Positions 11,003 to 19,563 of a DNA stretch of 64,000 bases are shown in pieces. The position numbers were made by a program, and so were the translations under genes. The DNA is from Oscillospiraceae bacterium (lineage in GTDB: Bacteria; Bacillota; Clostridia; Oscillospirales; Ruminococcaceae). Where the stretch lies: contig JAFSCU010000054.1 in NCBI GenBank assembly GCA_017436575.1, positions 1 through 64,000 on the forward strand. Direction: 5' to 3'. Position 1 is the stretch's first letter; every line of letters begins with the position of its first letter. The notes below the pieces were generated by a model that was not told the DNA's origin, did not search any database, and saw nothing but the letters and a program-made list of their open reading frames with translations.

Positions 11003-11737
11003 CTAATCTGCTGTGCCGGCTATGTTAGCCATAGTCAACATAACAAAAATGTACGCCTGAATTGCACTTGAGAACAAGTCGAAATAAATAGACAGTACTG
11101 CCGGCAGACCAATCTGCATAATAGGTATGCTGGCTATAAATGTGTTTGGTATCCAACCAAGGACAAATCCTGACAGTGCTGTGAGAGCACCGTAAACCAG
11201 TGTGGTGATAATTGCACCTGATGCAATGTTGCCAAAATGACGCAAAGCCAATGACAACGGTGTTGCCACTTCACTGACAAGGTTCATAGGTGTCATTACA
11301 ATTATCGGTTCAGTAAGACGTTTGAAAAAGCCAAAGAAACCTTTGTTTTTGAAATAGTAATATTCTATCAGCACAAAAGTTACCAGAGCCATAGCCAATG
11401 TTACCGAAAAATCTGCAGTAGGGCTGCGCAAACCTGTAACGCTCAATACACTGGACACAAAGCTGAATGCAAACAGTGTACCGATATATGGCACAAAATG
11501 TGCCCACCGGCTGCCCATATTGCTGTCTACAAGACCACGCACCATCAAAACCAGTTTTTCAGCTATAATCTGTTTTTTGCCTGGATTTTGAACTGACAAA
11601 TCTTTTGTCAGCCACAGGCAGGCACCAACAATCAAAGCCATAACCAGCCATGCGTGCACCACAGATTCTGTGATATTTATGCCTCCCAGCACCGGCAGAG
11701 TAAAGAGTATTTTAGGGCCATTAATGGAAACATCCAT
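11003..11737 (-). CDS. atpB: ATP synthase Fo subunit a
   Basis: The 244-residue membrane protein has several hydrophobic helices. The conserved arginine of the ion channel is visible in LSLALRHFGNIASG, and the last helix region contains IYFDLFSSAIQAYIFVMLT. Subunit a forms the two half-channels that load and unload the c ring. The ATG overlaps the stop codon of the preceding atpI-like gene (TAATG), so the two are translationally coupled. Confidence 0.96.
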   Translation of the reverse strand: MDVSINGPKILFTLPVLGGINITESVVHAWLVMALIVGACLWLTKDLSVQNPGKKQIIAEKLVLMVRGLVDSNMGSRWAHFVPYIGTLFAFSFVSSVLSVTGLRSPTADFSVTLAMALVTFVLIEYYYFKNKGFFGFFKRLTEPIIVMTPMNLVSEVATPLSLALRHFGNIASGAIITTLVYGALTALSGFVLGWIPNTFIASIPIMQIGLPAVLSIYFDLFSSAIQAYIFVMLTMANIAGTAD

Positions 11738-12123
11738 TATTGATTTTCCTCCTCTCTTTTAAAATTGATAAACATTATTGAAATACGTGTGAACAGCAAT
11801 GGTATCATTGCCGCAAAAGCATTGAGGAATGGCAGTTTTATGGCAATAAGCAATCCCACCGCCATCATAATGGTACGGTATGTCCGGGATGCCTTTATGC
11901 TTTTCTGCGCCATATCCGGGTCAGCATAGCTGAGCGCTTTTGGCACTGACACACATATCGAATAAAAAAACATTGTAGTTATGCCAAGTCCTAAAAGAGA
12001 GCCCAGCAAAACTGTGTAATCCCAATGACCGAAAACAAGAAAACCTATATTTTCAATCACTGTGAGAATTATGTTGATTTTTGAAACTTTGTAAAAATTT
12101 TCATCAATTCTGTGTTTGTCCAT
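11737..12123 (-). CDS. atpI: ATP synthase subunit I (AtpI-like membrane protein)
   Basis: The 128-residue protein has four predicted membrane segments and lies directly before atpB, the standard position of the poorly conserved AtpI (ATP-synt_I) family. In Na+-type enzymes AtpI assists c-ring assembly. Sequence conservation in this family is low, so the call rests on hydropathy, length and position. It starts 14 bp after atpZ and overlaps atpB by one base. Confidence 0.8.
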   Translation of the reverse strand: MDKHRIDENFYKVSKINIILTVIENIGFLVFGHWDYTVLLGSLLGLGITTMFFYSICVSVPKALSYADPDMAQKSIKASRTYRTIMMAVGLLIAIKLPFLNAFAAMIPLLFTRISIMFINFKREEENQ

Positions 12124-12137
12124 ACTGTCTGCACTCC

Positions 12138-12395
12138 CTATCTGAATTTGTCTTCATATTCCTGCTGCTGGCGGCGACCTTCGTCAAGAAATCTTTTCAT
12201 ATATCCCCAGACACTGTTGAACCCGCTGGCAACACCCAGCAGCAACCCAACCAGTATAATCCAGTCACCCATTGCGTATTTGTTTTTCAGCCACATACAA
12301 ACAACAACCATAAGCAGAATAGGAGTAAGCATTGAAATAGCCAGTTGACTTATCAGCCCCAGATACTTCCACGGGCTGGAATTGTTTTTGCCCAA
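12138..12395 (-). CDS. atpZ: AtpZ-like small membrane protein, first gene of atp operon, TTG start
   Basis: The 85-residue product (MGKNNSSPWKYLGLISQLA...) has two membrane helices with a glycine-rich second helix (LVGLLLGVASGFNSVW), matching the AtpZ/ATPase_gene1 family at the head of many atp operons. Family members have been linked to ion or Mg2+ uptake and c-ring assembly. The start is placed at TTG 12395, because a strong purine-rich site (AGGGGGG) lies 7 bp before it. An in-frame ATG at 12455 lies upstream of the -10 box and cannot be in the transcript predicted here. Confidence 0.8.
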   Translation of the reverse strand: MGKNNSSPWKYLGLISQLAISMLTPILLMVVVCMWLKNKYAMGDWIILVGLLLGVASGFNSVWGYMKRFLDEGRRQQQEYEDKFR

Positions 12396-12425
12396 TATAA
12401 TGCCCCCCTGCTTAATAATACAATT

Positions 12426-12455
12426 ATTATACCGCATTTTGATTATAAATATCAA
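12426..12455 (-). promoter_or_regulatory. Promoter of the ATP synthase operon
   Basis: On the minus strand TTGATA (12450-12455), an 18-bp spacer and TATAAT (12426-12431) form a near-consensus sigma-A promoter. The expected transcript start near 12419 gives a leader of about 25 nt before the TTG of atpZ. Confidence 0.75.
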
Positions 12456-12768
12456 TTATATAACTCAACAAATATCCACAATATAATCGATAAGTTTTTA
12501 TCGTTTTTACAGAAAAATAATTATGTTGCGAAATTGTTTTTATAATTTGTATAAATAACTTTTATCAACGGGTACAAAGCATGCTATACCGGACAATACA
12601 CTGAATAATTGTTTAACTATAATTATACCTTATTAAATGTTAAAATAGTGTAAAAAATTAATAAAATTATCAATTAATACAACAATTATTCCCTGAATAT
12701 ACTTTAAAAAAATATCATATTCCATCCTTTCAGTCAATATCTTGCGCACAAGTGTACGCATCACAAAT

Positions 12769-12798
12769 ACAAAAGCGGCATTTTAATACCGCCTTTGA
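12769..12798 (-). terminator. Terminator after the TRAP-like permease genes
   Basis: On the minus strand GCGGTA, loop TTAAAA and TGCCGC (one G-U pair) are flanked by A and T runs, just after the small membrane-protein stop codon. Confidence 0.55.
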
Positions 12799-12801
12799 AA
12801 C

Positions 12802-13071
12802 TTATTCTTTTTTGCCGTAACTTTCCACTGACAGGCTTTTCTCGCCACGTATATACATTGCCACCAAACCGACAATCACTGATACTGATGCCACAGTAAA
12901 TGAAACAGGATATACTTTGTTATACATAAACAGGGCTATGGCCTCACCGGCAGTACCGCCTATAACAATAGCAATTATAAAAGGAATAACAGGTATAAAC
13001 CCGGTAAAAAATGCAAATAACATTGCACCGCCATAAATTTTATTAAGTACATTGTAGAGTTTTTCTTTCAT
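12802..13071 (-). CDS. Small two-helix membrane protein next to TRAP-like permease
   Basis: The 89-residue product (MKEKLYNVLNKIYGGAML...) has two or three hydrophobic stretches and a short charged tail. It starts 13 bp after the DctM-like gene. A GGGGGGG-type site precedes the ATG at 13071, which favours this start over one 14 codons upstream. Its position next to a DctM-type large subunit is that of DctQ, the small TRAP membrane subunit, but DctQ is normally about 160-170 residues with four helices. It may be a reduced partner or an unrelated membrane protein. No family was recognised. Confidence 0.6.
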   Translation of the reverse strand: MKEKLYNVLNKIYGGAMLFAFFTGFIPVIPFIIAIVIGGTAGEAIALFMYNKVYPVSFTVASVSVIVGLVAMYIRGEKSLSVESYGKKE

Positions 13072-13084
13072 AGCTGTCCCCCCC

Positions 13085-14440
13085 CTATATTCCAAATATC
13101 GGCAGCATGCCAAGAAGTGTTGTTACAGACAGAATATAATGCGCTGCTACCCATATCATACAGTTGACAAGTGTCGGTTTCAATTCGGATTCTGCTATTC
13201 CCATGGCAGTGTAAACACAGGCACAGTATGGAGGCGTAACACCATGCATTGCGCCACATATACACGGCAGCATGGCACACACCAGCAGAGGGTCACCGCC
13301 TGCAGCAACCATAACCGAAATTATAATTCCACCGAATATTTTAACCTGTGTGGAACCTGGAATAAGCATGCCCAACACCGCTGTAAACAATGGCAGCACC
13401 AATGCCAGTGCCATATAAGGCAGATTCATATTGCTGATAAACTGACCGATGGCAGGGCCTACATTTACAGTTTCGAATACATTGCTTACAAAATATGAAA
13501 ACATTACCAGTGCCGATGTTGGTACAACAGTAGTCATGCTTTCACAGACCACATCATACATATTTTTTATTGTCATTTTATGACGTGTTTCTTTTTCTGA
13601 CAGAAAAATTCCCATAACAACTATCAGAGAAGGGATAAACAGTAATATACTGCTTGAAAACGCTGATGCACCTGCACCAAGACGTGCATCAAAGAATTCT
13701 CCATAATTATTGGTCAGGAAAAATGGAAGAAAAACTATTACAGGCAAAAATACCGATTTCCAGCCTTTTTTCAAAGATTCTTTAAGGCTGGGGACATCAG
13801 CTTTGTTCATAGGTTCAACCTTATAATACAGACACATTATATAAAGAGTAATAATACGCTGTATTACAAATATAATTGCAATACTCCACAGCACCATCCA
13901 ATACTGTGACATTGTGTATTTTCCCGGATACATACCATCCAATACTGCAAAAGCGACAGCAATCATTCCCGCAGGGGGTATCATATTGCCCATAGTGGAG
14001 GCATGAGCCTCAACATTGGCGGCAAGATGAGGCGGGAAGCCGGATTTTTTCATTGCCGGAATAGTGAAAACACCAGTGGTAGCCACATTGCCCGGACCGC
14101 TGCCGGAAAGGGACCCCATATATGTACTGCCGATAATCGCCACAAAACCTGCGCCACCGCGCAACCTGCCAAAAACAGACAGTATAATCTCGATACAGTC
14201 ATCAATAATGGTGGTTTCTCCCAGCAAAGTTGCAGAAGTTACAAATACAATAATTACATACAGGCTGGATTCGTTCATGGCATCCCATATAAAACTGCCG
14301 ACATCAGCCCATGTGCCTGTAACTGCCACAAGGGCAACAAAAGAAGCAAGCATACATTCATATAAAGGGCGTTTCAGAACCGAAAAACCAATTATGGCAA
14401 CTACAAAAACAACACCCAGATAAATAAGCTCAACAGGCAT
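13085..14440 (-). CDS. TRAP-type transporter large permease (DctM-like)
   Basis: The 451-residue protein has about 11-12 membrane segments and the DctM-type motif block GSLSGSGPGNVATTGVFTIP followed by ASTMGNMIPPAGMIAVAF. A second related block, LIPGSTQVKIFGGIIISVM, lies in the C-terminal half, giving the inverted-repeat layout of ion-transporter superfamily permeases. Such permeases usually work with a DctQ subunit and an extracytoplasmic DctP binding protein to import organic acids with Na+. No binding-protein gene is nearby, so the substrate and the complete system are unknown. A Na+-coupled permease would fit the Na+-type ATP synthase next door (inference). Confidence 0.8.
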   Translation of the reverse strand: MPVELIYLGVVFVVAIIGFSVLKRPLYECMLASFVALVAVTGTWADVGSFIWDAMNESSLYVIIVFVTSATLLGETTIIDDCIEIILSVFGRLRGGAGFVAIIGSTYMGSLSGSGPGNVATTGVFTIPAMKKSGFPPHLAANVEAHASTMGNMIPPAGMIAVAFAVLDGMYPGKYTMSQYWMVLWSIAIIFVIQRIITLYIMCLYYKVEPMNKADVPSLKESLKKGWKSVFLPVIVFLPFFLTNNYGEFFDARLGAGASAFSSSILLFIPSLIVVMGIFLSEKETRHKMTIKNMYDVVCESMTTVVPTSALVMFSYFVSNVFETVNVGPAIGQFISNMNLPYMALALVLPLFTAVLGMLIPGSTQVKIFGGIIISVMVAAGGDPLLVCAMLPCICGAMHGVTPPYCACVYTAMGIAESELKPTLVNCMIWVAAHYILSVTTLLGMLPIFGI

Positions 14441-14609
14441 AACGTTCTCCTTTCATATTTTACTATATTTATTATATATGTATTCTTCATTTCAAACAAT
14501 CGGATAATGTATATTTTCACAGGCTTTTAACATATTTGTAACAAATTATTACACAAAAGTCGCATAAATATGTAATTTCTGTGAAATACAAAATCAATAT
14601 TGCTATGTA

Positions 14610-14638
14610 TTGACAAATTGATACTACAAGTGTAGTAT
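14610..14638 (+). promoter_or_regulatory. Promoter of the BlaI/M56 operon
   Basis: TTGACA (14610-14615), a 17-bp spacer and TAGTAT (14633-14638) form a strong sigma-A promoter upstream of the repressor gene. The first operator lies inside the spacer and -10 box. Confidence 0.85.
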
Positions 14639-14661
14639 AGAAATAGATACTACATGTGTAG
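14621..14661 (+). promoter_or_regulatory. Two BlaI/MecI-type operators
   Basis: ATACTACAAGTGTAGTAT (14621-14638) is a near-perfect palindrome with the TACA-N2-TGTA core of BlaI/MecI operators and covers the -10 box. A second copy, ATACTACATGTGTAG (14647-14661), has the same core and abuts the ribosome binding site. Binding by the downstream repressor would block its own operon. Confidence 0.85.
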
Positions 14662-14670
14662 GAGGATATT

Positions 14671-15036
14671 ATGTATAAACTGACAGACAGCGAATGGCAG
14701 GTGCTGGAAACACTGTGGCAGGCAGACAGCCTGTTGCTGGGTGAAGTGGTGGACAGCCTTTATGATACTACAAAATGGAGCCGCAACACAGTTCACACCT
14801 ATCTGACCAGAATGGAGAAAAAAGGACTGGTAAAAATAACCCGTGACAGCGAACCGCACAGATATTCACGGCTGGTGACACGTGACGACTGCTCAAAAAA
14901 AGAGAGGGAAAATCTGCTGCACAAAGTTTATGGCGGCAGTGTAGGCGACCTGGTGGCTGCTTTTCTGAAAGAAAGCAAAATCACACCTGAAGAAAAAGCA
15001 AAACTGAATAAACTGCTGGACGATATGGAGGTATAG
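14671..15036 (+). CDS. BlaI/MecI/CopY-family repressor
   Basis: The 121-residue protein has the winged-helix DNA-binding domain of penicillinase repressors (LTDSEWQVLETLWQ, WSRNTVHTYLTRMEKKGLV) and a C-terminal helical dimerisation part. It should repress the operon through the two TACA-N2-TGTA operators. In MecI and BlaI of Staphylococcus aureus the sensor protease pathway cleaves between Asn101 and Phe102 in LVLNF. The corresponding stretch here is LVAAF, so the Asn is replaced by Ala. AGGAGG lies 6 bp before the ATG. The gene ends one base before the M56 gene, whose ribosome binding site lies within its last codons. Confidence 0.92.
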   Translation: MYKLTDSEWQVLETLWQADSLLLGEVVDSLYDTTKWSRNTVHTYLTRMEKKGLVKITRDSEPHRYSRLVTRDDCSKKERENLLHKVYGGSVGDLVAAFLKESKITPEEKAKLNKLLDDMEV

Positions 15037-15037
15037 T

Positions 15038-17080
15038 ATGGGCAATATATGGGGCTTTTTAACCCAGACCATATATGTTTCTTCCATGTCAGTGCTGATT
15101 TTACTGATTAAAATGCTGATGAAAGACAAACTGCCTGCCCGCTGGCAGTATGGTATATGGATTGTGCTGGCAGCCTGTCTGTTCATCCCAGCAGGCAGTG
15201 TGGGCGGATATATAATCCCCCAGTTGCACATATTGCTGGAAACGGCAAAATATTATGTGGAAACAGGTCTGAACTCTGCATACACAGTTGCTGATGTTTC
15301 TGTTTACAATCGTCATATACTGCCTGTTATCAGTGGCAGACCGGCCAGCATTACAGATATGCTGTTTGTTGCATATCTGTGTGGTATAGCTGTTACGCTG
15401 ATAAAATACCTGTATGAGTATATACGACTGGCAAAAATAATTGCCCACAGCCCACAGGCTGACAGCTGTGTACAGCAATCTGTAAAAGACGTGGCAGAAA
15501 ATTACAGTCTGCCTGTATGTGATGTGAAAGCAATCGATGGGCTGCCATCAGCCTTTGTTTTCGGAATCGTAAAACCTGTTCTGGTACTGCCACTTGGAAA
15601 AGGAACAGATGACAAAGTGATATTGCATGAACTTTTGCACCTTAAATACAAAGACCTGTGGCAAAATATTTTCTGGTCAGTTATGAAAGCATTGCACTGG
15701 CCAAACCCATTTTTAAGGTATGTTTTCAAAAGCATAAACAACGATATGGAAAGCCTGCGGGATTACAGGGTTATGGAACTGCTGAAGGGAGAGCAGCGCA
15801 GAGAATACGGCAGAATACTGCTGTCTATGACCAATGAAAAATATCCGTCAGCTTTTGGCACTACATCAATTTCCAACGGCAGCCGTTTTATAAATGAAAG
15901 GATAGAAGCCATAGCCAGATTCAAACTTTATCCCAAAGGAATGGGATTGGTGGCATTGTGTATTATTGCACTGTTGGCACCGCTTACAGTGACCAATGGA
16001 GAAATAAAAAACTTTCCACCGGGCAACTATAACCACAATCCTGATACTTTTACATATAATTATCAGCACTCACGGGCGAGAATGACAAACTGTAAAACTG
16101 TGGCCGGAGCTATAGACACCTATGCAAAAGCCCTGCTGACAGGAAATGAACTGTACAGCCTTGCTGTAAAGCCGGGCAATGTGGAAATCAAAGAATATCA
16201 TCTGGCTGACAAGGTGGATATCAGCGGCAGTTCAGATATGTATTATGTGGTGGACCTGGAGAAAACAGACAGCAAGACATACATTGCAAATCTGCTGTTC
16301 CGTGACTACACCACCAATCTGGAAACACCCGGCGGTGGCGGCAATAAACTGGGATACAGCAATATAACTGTACCTATAAAAATAGTAAAAGAAAATGGCT
16401 GGAAAGTTTATCAGACAGGAAACATTGCATCAAATCTTTCCATAAGAATTATTGGTGACCGGGAATACACCGCCATTGATGTGGATGGACATAAACCCGG
16501 GGACAGATATGAATATATTGCACCTGCCGGTGTGGTAGATATTACTGTGCACAAGGTAAACACTATATCCAATTCATCTGTGCAGTCAGGGTTTATGTTT
16601 TCACAGACAGTGTTTGACCACACACCAAAACCCCACGGGCAATTTGATAACGGATATTATGCGGTAGATATATGCTATACCCCTGCTGATGTTGAAGGTG
16701 TAAAAATTGTAAATTTAAGAGTAAGTACAACAGACAAATCCGCCTCTGCTACTACCCGTCTGACAGAGTATGGCGGCAGTGGCGCAGGTCCTGACAGGCG
16801 GCACCGGTATGTAAATATAAATGCAAATACAGTGAAAGCTACTATCGAACATACTACCTCTGCCGAAAATACTGCGTTTACCGAAATGCAGAAAGAGACA
16901 ATAGCCAATACACTGAATAAATACCATCTGCCTTTTGCCCAGCTGAAATTTACAAAAGACAACTTTGCTTCATTGAAAAAGACAGATAAACTTTATATAT
17001 CTGTAATGGAAAATGGCAGAAAGGTATGTGATGCAACAATAAATCTGAAAGAGGGTAAATTATATGACCAGACAGTTTGA
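15038..17080 (+). CDS. M56 (BlaR1/MecR1-type) membrane metalloprotease with unrecognised sensor domain, copy 1
   Basis: The 680-residue protein has N-terminal membrane helices (about 8-26, 38-58 and 106-125), a cytoplasmic zinc-protease domain with HELLH at 197-201, and another helix at about 303-320. This matches the BlaR1/MecR1 M56 layout. In BlaR1 the next part is a penicillin-binding sensor. Here residues 320-680 do not show a transpeptidase SxxK/SxN/KTG set, so the signal sensed is unknown. By family logic it should trigger inactivation of the BlaI-type repressor encoded just upstream. The following membrane-protein gene overlaps it by 17 bp. A 149-bp block is almost identical to the second copy. 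Confidence 0.88.
   Translation: MGNIWGFLTQTIYVSSMSVLILLIKMLMKDKLPARWQYGIWIVLAACLFIPAGSVGGYIIPQLHILLETAKYYVETGLNSAYTVADVSVYNRHILPVISGRPASITDMLFVAYLCGIAVTLIKYLYEYIRLAKIIAHSPQADSCVQQSVKDVAENYSLPVCDVKAIDGLPSAFVFGIVKPVLVLPLGKGTDDKVILHELLHLKYKDLWQNIFWSVMKALHWPNPFLRYVFKSINNDMESLRDYRVMELLKGEQRREYGRILLSMTNEKYPSAFGTTSISNGSRFINERIEAIARFKLYPKGMGLVALCIIALLAPLTVTNGEIKNFPPGNYNHNPDTFTYNYQHSRARMTNCKTVAGAIDTYAKALLTGNELYSLAVKPGNVEIKEYHLADKVDISGSSDMYYVVDLEKTDSKTYIANLLFRDYTTNLETPGGGGNKLGYSNITVPIKIVKENGWKVYQTGNIASNLSIRIIGDREYTAIDVDGHKPGDRYEYIAPAGVVDITVHKVNTISNSSVQSGFMFSQTVFDHTPKPHGQFDNGYYAVDICYTPADVEGVKIVNLRVSTTDKSASATTRLTEYGGSGAGPDRRHRYVNINANTVKATIEHTTSAENTAFTEMQKETIANTLNKYHLPFAQLKFTKDNFASLKKTDKLYISVMENGRKVCDATINLKEGKLYDQTV
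15743..15891 (+). repeat. Direct repeat, copy 1 (inside first M56 gene)
   Basis: This 149-bp block matches 18331-18479 with about six substitutions, while the flanking parts of the two M56 genes have diverged strongly. It encodes the cytoplasmic segment after the protease motif, from NDMESLRDYRVMELLKG to FGTTS. Confidence 0.9.
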
Positions 17081-17624
17081 CAATGTTATAAGCACTATTG
17101 CCTGGGCTTACGTTATCCTTTGTTTTGATATAAATATAGCCAGGGTAAATCTGTTGCCAAACTGGGTGGCATATATGATGATTTTTGACACTTTGCCTTA
17201 TATAGCTGAAAAACAGCGCAGTGCCGGTCTGTTGAAAAACTTTATAATCTTTCTGGGTGCCACAGATGCTTTGAAATGGCTGCTGAAAATATTTGATGTC
17301 AGCTTTGATATGTATTTTGCCAGCATTTTTCTGACAGTTGTTTATGTATATACTCATTTTCAGCTGTTGACTAATCTGGCTGATATTGCAGCAGAACAAA
17401 GCAGGATATACCACAAAACTATCACCAATGGCCGTAACGTTGCATTGGTGGCATATACAGCAACGATAATTATAAATCAGTTTTTACCGCTTACCTTTGC
17501 TGGTTATGCCGCTGCAACAGTAAATATTACGGCACAGATTTATCTGGCTTATCATCTGTTTCTGTTTGCAGCCGAACTGGCAGACGAAGAAAACAGCACA
17601 GTTATAGAAAATATGGAGGTGTAA
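17064..17624 (+). CDS. Hypothetical polytopic membrane protein, copy 1
   Basis: The 186-residue protein has about five membrane segments and no recognised family. It shares a layout and motifs with the protein encoded at 19553-20095 (for example NLLPNWVAYMMIF versus DFLPDWVGYIMIY, then VVYVYTHFQLLTNL versus VVYIYLNFQLMTDI). Each copy directly follows an M56 protease gene and overlaps its end, so the pair probably works as a unit in the membrane. The C-terminus (ENMEV) repeats the end of the BlaI gene, part of the duplicated junction. GAGGG precedes the ATG. Confidence 0.75.
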   Translation: MTRQFDNVISTIAWAYVILCFDINIARVNLLPNWVAYMMIFDTLPYIAEKQRSAGLLKNFIIFLGATDALKWLLKIFDVSFDMYFASIFLTVVYVYTHFQLLTNLADIAAEQSRIYHKTITNGRNVALVAYTATIIINQFLPLTFAGYAAATVNITAQIYLAYHLFLFAAELADEENSTVIENMEV

Positions 17625-17625
17625 T

Positions 17626-19563
17626 ATGACCAATATATGGAGTTTTGCAGTACAGACAGCAGAAGTCAGTGTTATGGCGGCTATAATACTGCTTCTGAAA
17701 ACCATAATGAAAGACAAACTGTCACCACGATGGCAGTATGGTGTGTGGTTGTGCCTGGGGCGGAGAATACTGATACCTGTAGGCAGTGGCAACCGCTATA
17801 TATTCCGATATATACAGGTGTATCTGCAGGCATGTAAGACACTGGCAGAACAAAAACTGCATTCCGCCTTTACTGATGCCGGTAAAGTGGTGCACAGCAC
17901 ATCCATCTTCCCTGCCCGGACAGGCAAACCTTACAGCATAACCGACTGGATGTTTGTAATTTATATCGCGGGAGTAATTATACTTCTGGCAAAATATATT
18001 ATCAGTTATTTTTCACTGCAAAATATAATTGTAAAAGCCAATAACGCCCCCGAAGAAACTGTGCAACAGATAAATTGTGTTGCACAGAATTACAGTTTGA
18101 AAAGCTGTGAAGCAAGAACAGTAAAGGGGCTGACCTCTGCATTTGTGTTCGGTATAGCAAAACCTGTACTGGTTCTGCCGGAAGGCATACGGACAGATGA
18201 CAAGGTAATTCTTCACGAACTTTTACATCTGAAATACAGGGATTTATGGCAAAAAGTAATTTGGTCGCTGCTGCGTGTAATTCACTGGCCAAACCTGTTT
18301 TTGCAGTATTGCTTTGGGATTATAAACAATGATATGGAAAGCCTGCGGGATTACAGGGTTATGGAACTGCTGAAGGGTGAACAGCGCAGAGAATACGGCA
18401 GAATACTGCTGTCTATGACCAATGAAAAATATCCGTCCGCTTTTGGCACCACATCTGTTTCCAACGGCAGCCGTTTTATCAGCGAAAGAATAAAAACAAT
18501 TGCCCGTTTCAAAAAATATCCGCAGGGTATGGGTGTGGTCTCCGTGTGTATCATATTTATGATGACACCGCTGATTGCCCGCGGCCGGGGTTCACCTGAA
18601 AAAATAAATCATATAAACCTTGCCAGACAGGGTGTTACAGGCCAGATGCAGTATGAAGAATACCGAATGGCACAGCTGTCCACACCGGCGGCCGCAATAG
18701 ATGCCTGGGCAAAAATGATTACCGGCTGTGGTGAAGATGCCATAAAACTGGCGGTTACCCCTTATGATATAAAAGCAGAAAACTATGCCCTGCCGGATAT
18801 GGATAAAATACATCTTTTTGAAAGCGAAATGCTGTATTTTGTAGTGGATTTTCAGCAAAACAGCCACAATACCTGCACTGCAAAACTGATGCTGAAAGAT
18901 TATTACCACGGCAAAAACAAAGAAGATTATGGCACAAATTTTTATCTGATACCAATTACCCTGACTTATCAGGACGGCTGGAAGGTTTATCAGTCAGGAG
19001 ATTTTACCCATCACAAGCTTGAAGGTATTATAGACAACACCTGCAGCCCACCGCCAACCGATGATTACACCGGCGGTGTACAGGTGGAATATACCACTGA
19101 CTATGGCACTGTAAAGATAAATGCCGACAACATCAGCTGGAATGATACTGTGGACAACAATATGTATGTTTATCCTTATACCCGGTTTTCGTCATCAAGA
19201 CTGGATATTCTGACCACATTTACAATGAACGAAAACTGTGACAGTCACCCCAATATTGCCGTCACTGTGGCGGGGCTGGAAAACAGCGCAGACTATAATG
19301 ATTATGACAATGAAATTAAACAGTATCTGGGTCAGGGCGAAATAAGCGGCAGCAGTACAGGCGACTATGGCGGTTACAGCTTTGTAAATGTGCCTATGGA
19401 CAGAGCCACCACTTCCTACGGAAGAATTATCCGCAACAGCCTTGCAAGAGAAACAGAAGATTTCCGGCTGCCGGGTGCCCTGCAGATAGATATATGGCTG
19501 GGGAACCAAAAAGCAGACAGCCGGGTGGTAAATTTAAAAACAGGTGATATACATGACAAATGA
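17626..19563 (+). CDS. M56 (BlaR1/MecR1-type) membrane metalloprotease with unrecognised sensor domain, copy 2
   Basis: The 645-residue paralogue of the protein at 15038-17080 has HELLH at the same position (197-201), the same helix layout and a divergent C-terminal domain beyond about residue 320. The N-termini align closely (TNIW, MKDKLSPRWQYGVW). The extracytoplasmic domain is the most divergent part and shows no penicillin-binding motifs, which suggests the two proteases sense different ligands. The ribosome binding site region copies the one before copy 1. The next membrane-protein gene overlaps its 3' end. Confidence 0.88.
   Translation: MTNIWSFAVQTAEVSVMAAIILLLKTIMKDKLSPRWQYGVWLCLGRRILIPVGSGNRYIFRYIQVYLQACKTLAEQKLHSAFTDAGKVVHSTSIFPARTGKPYSITDWMFVIYIAGVIILLAKYIISYFSLQNIIVKANNAPEETVQQINCVAQNYSLKSCEARTVKGLTSAFVFGIAKPVLVLPEGIRTDDKVILHELLHLKYRDLWQKVIWSLLRVIHWPNLFLQYCFGIINNDMESLRDYRVMELLKGEQRREYGRILLSMTNEKYPSAFGTTSVSNGSRFISERIKTIARFKKYPQGMGVVSVCIIFMMTPLIARGRGSPEKINHINLARQGVTGQMQYEEYRMAQLSTPAAAIDAWAKMITGCGEDAIKLAVTPYDIKAENYALPDMDKIHLFESEMLYFVVDFQQNSHNTCTAKLMLKDYYHGKNKEDYGTNFYLIPITLTYQDGWKVYQSGDFTHHKLEGIIDNTCSPPPTDDYTGGVQVEYTTDYGTVKINADNISWNDTVDNNMYVYPYTRFSSSRLDILTTFTMNENCDSHPNIAVTVAGLENSADYNDYDNEIKQYLGQGEISGSSTGDYGGYSFVNVPMDRATTSYGRIIRNSLARETEDFRLPGALQIDIWLGNQKADSRVVNLKTGDIHDK
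18331..18479 (+). repeat. Direct repeat, copy 2 (inside second M56 gene)
   Basis: Second copy of the 149-bp block at 15743-15891, with about six base differences. The identity is far above that of the surrounding sequence. Confidence 0.9.

Larger units (their letters stand above)
12396..12801. other. AT-rich intergenic region
   Basis: Apart from the atp promoter at its left end and a terminator at 12769-12798 at its right end, this stretch is very AT-rich. I see no gene, RNA or repeat that I can support. Confidence 0.5.
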
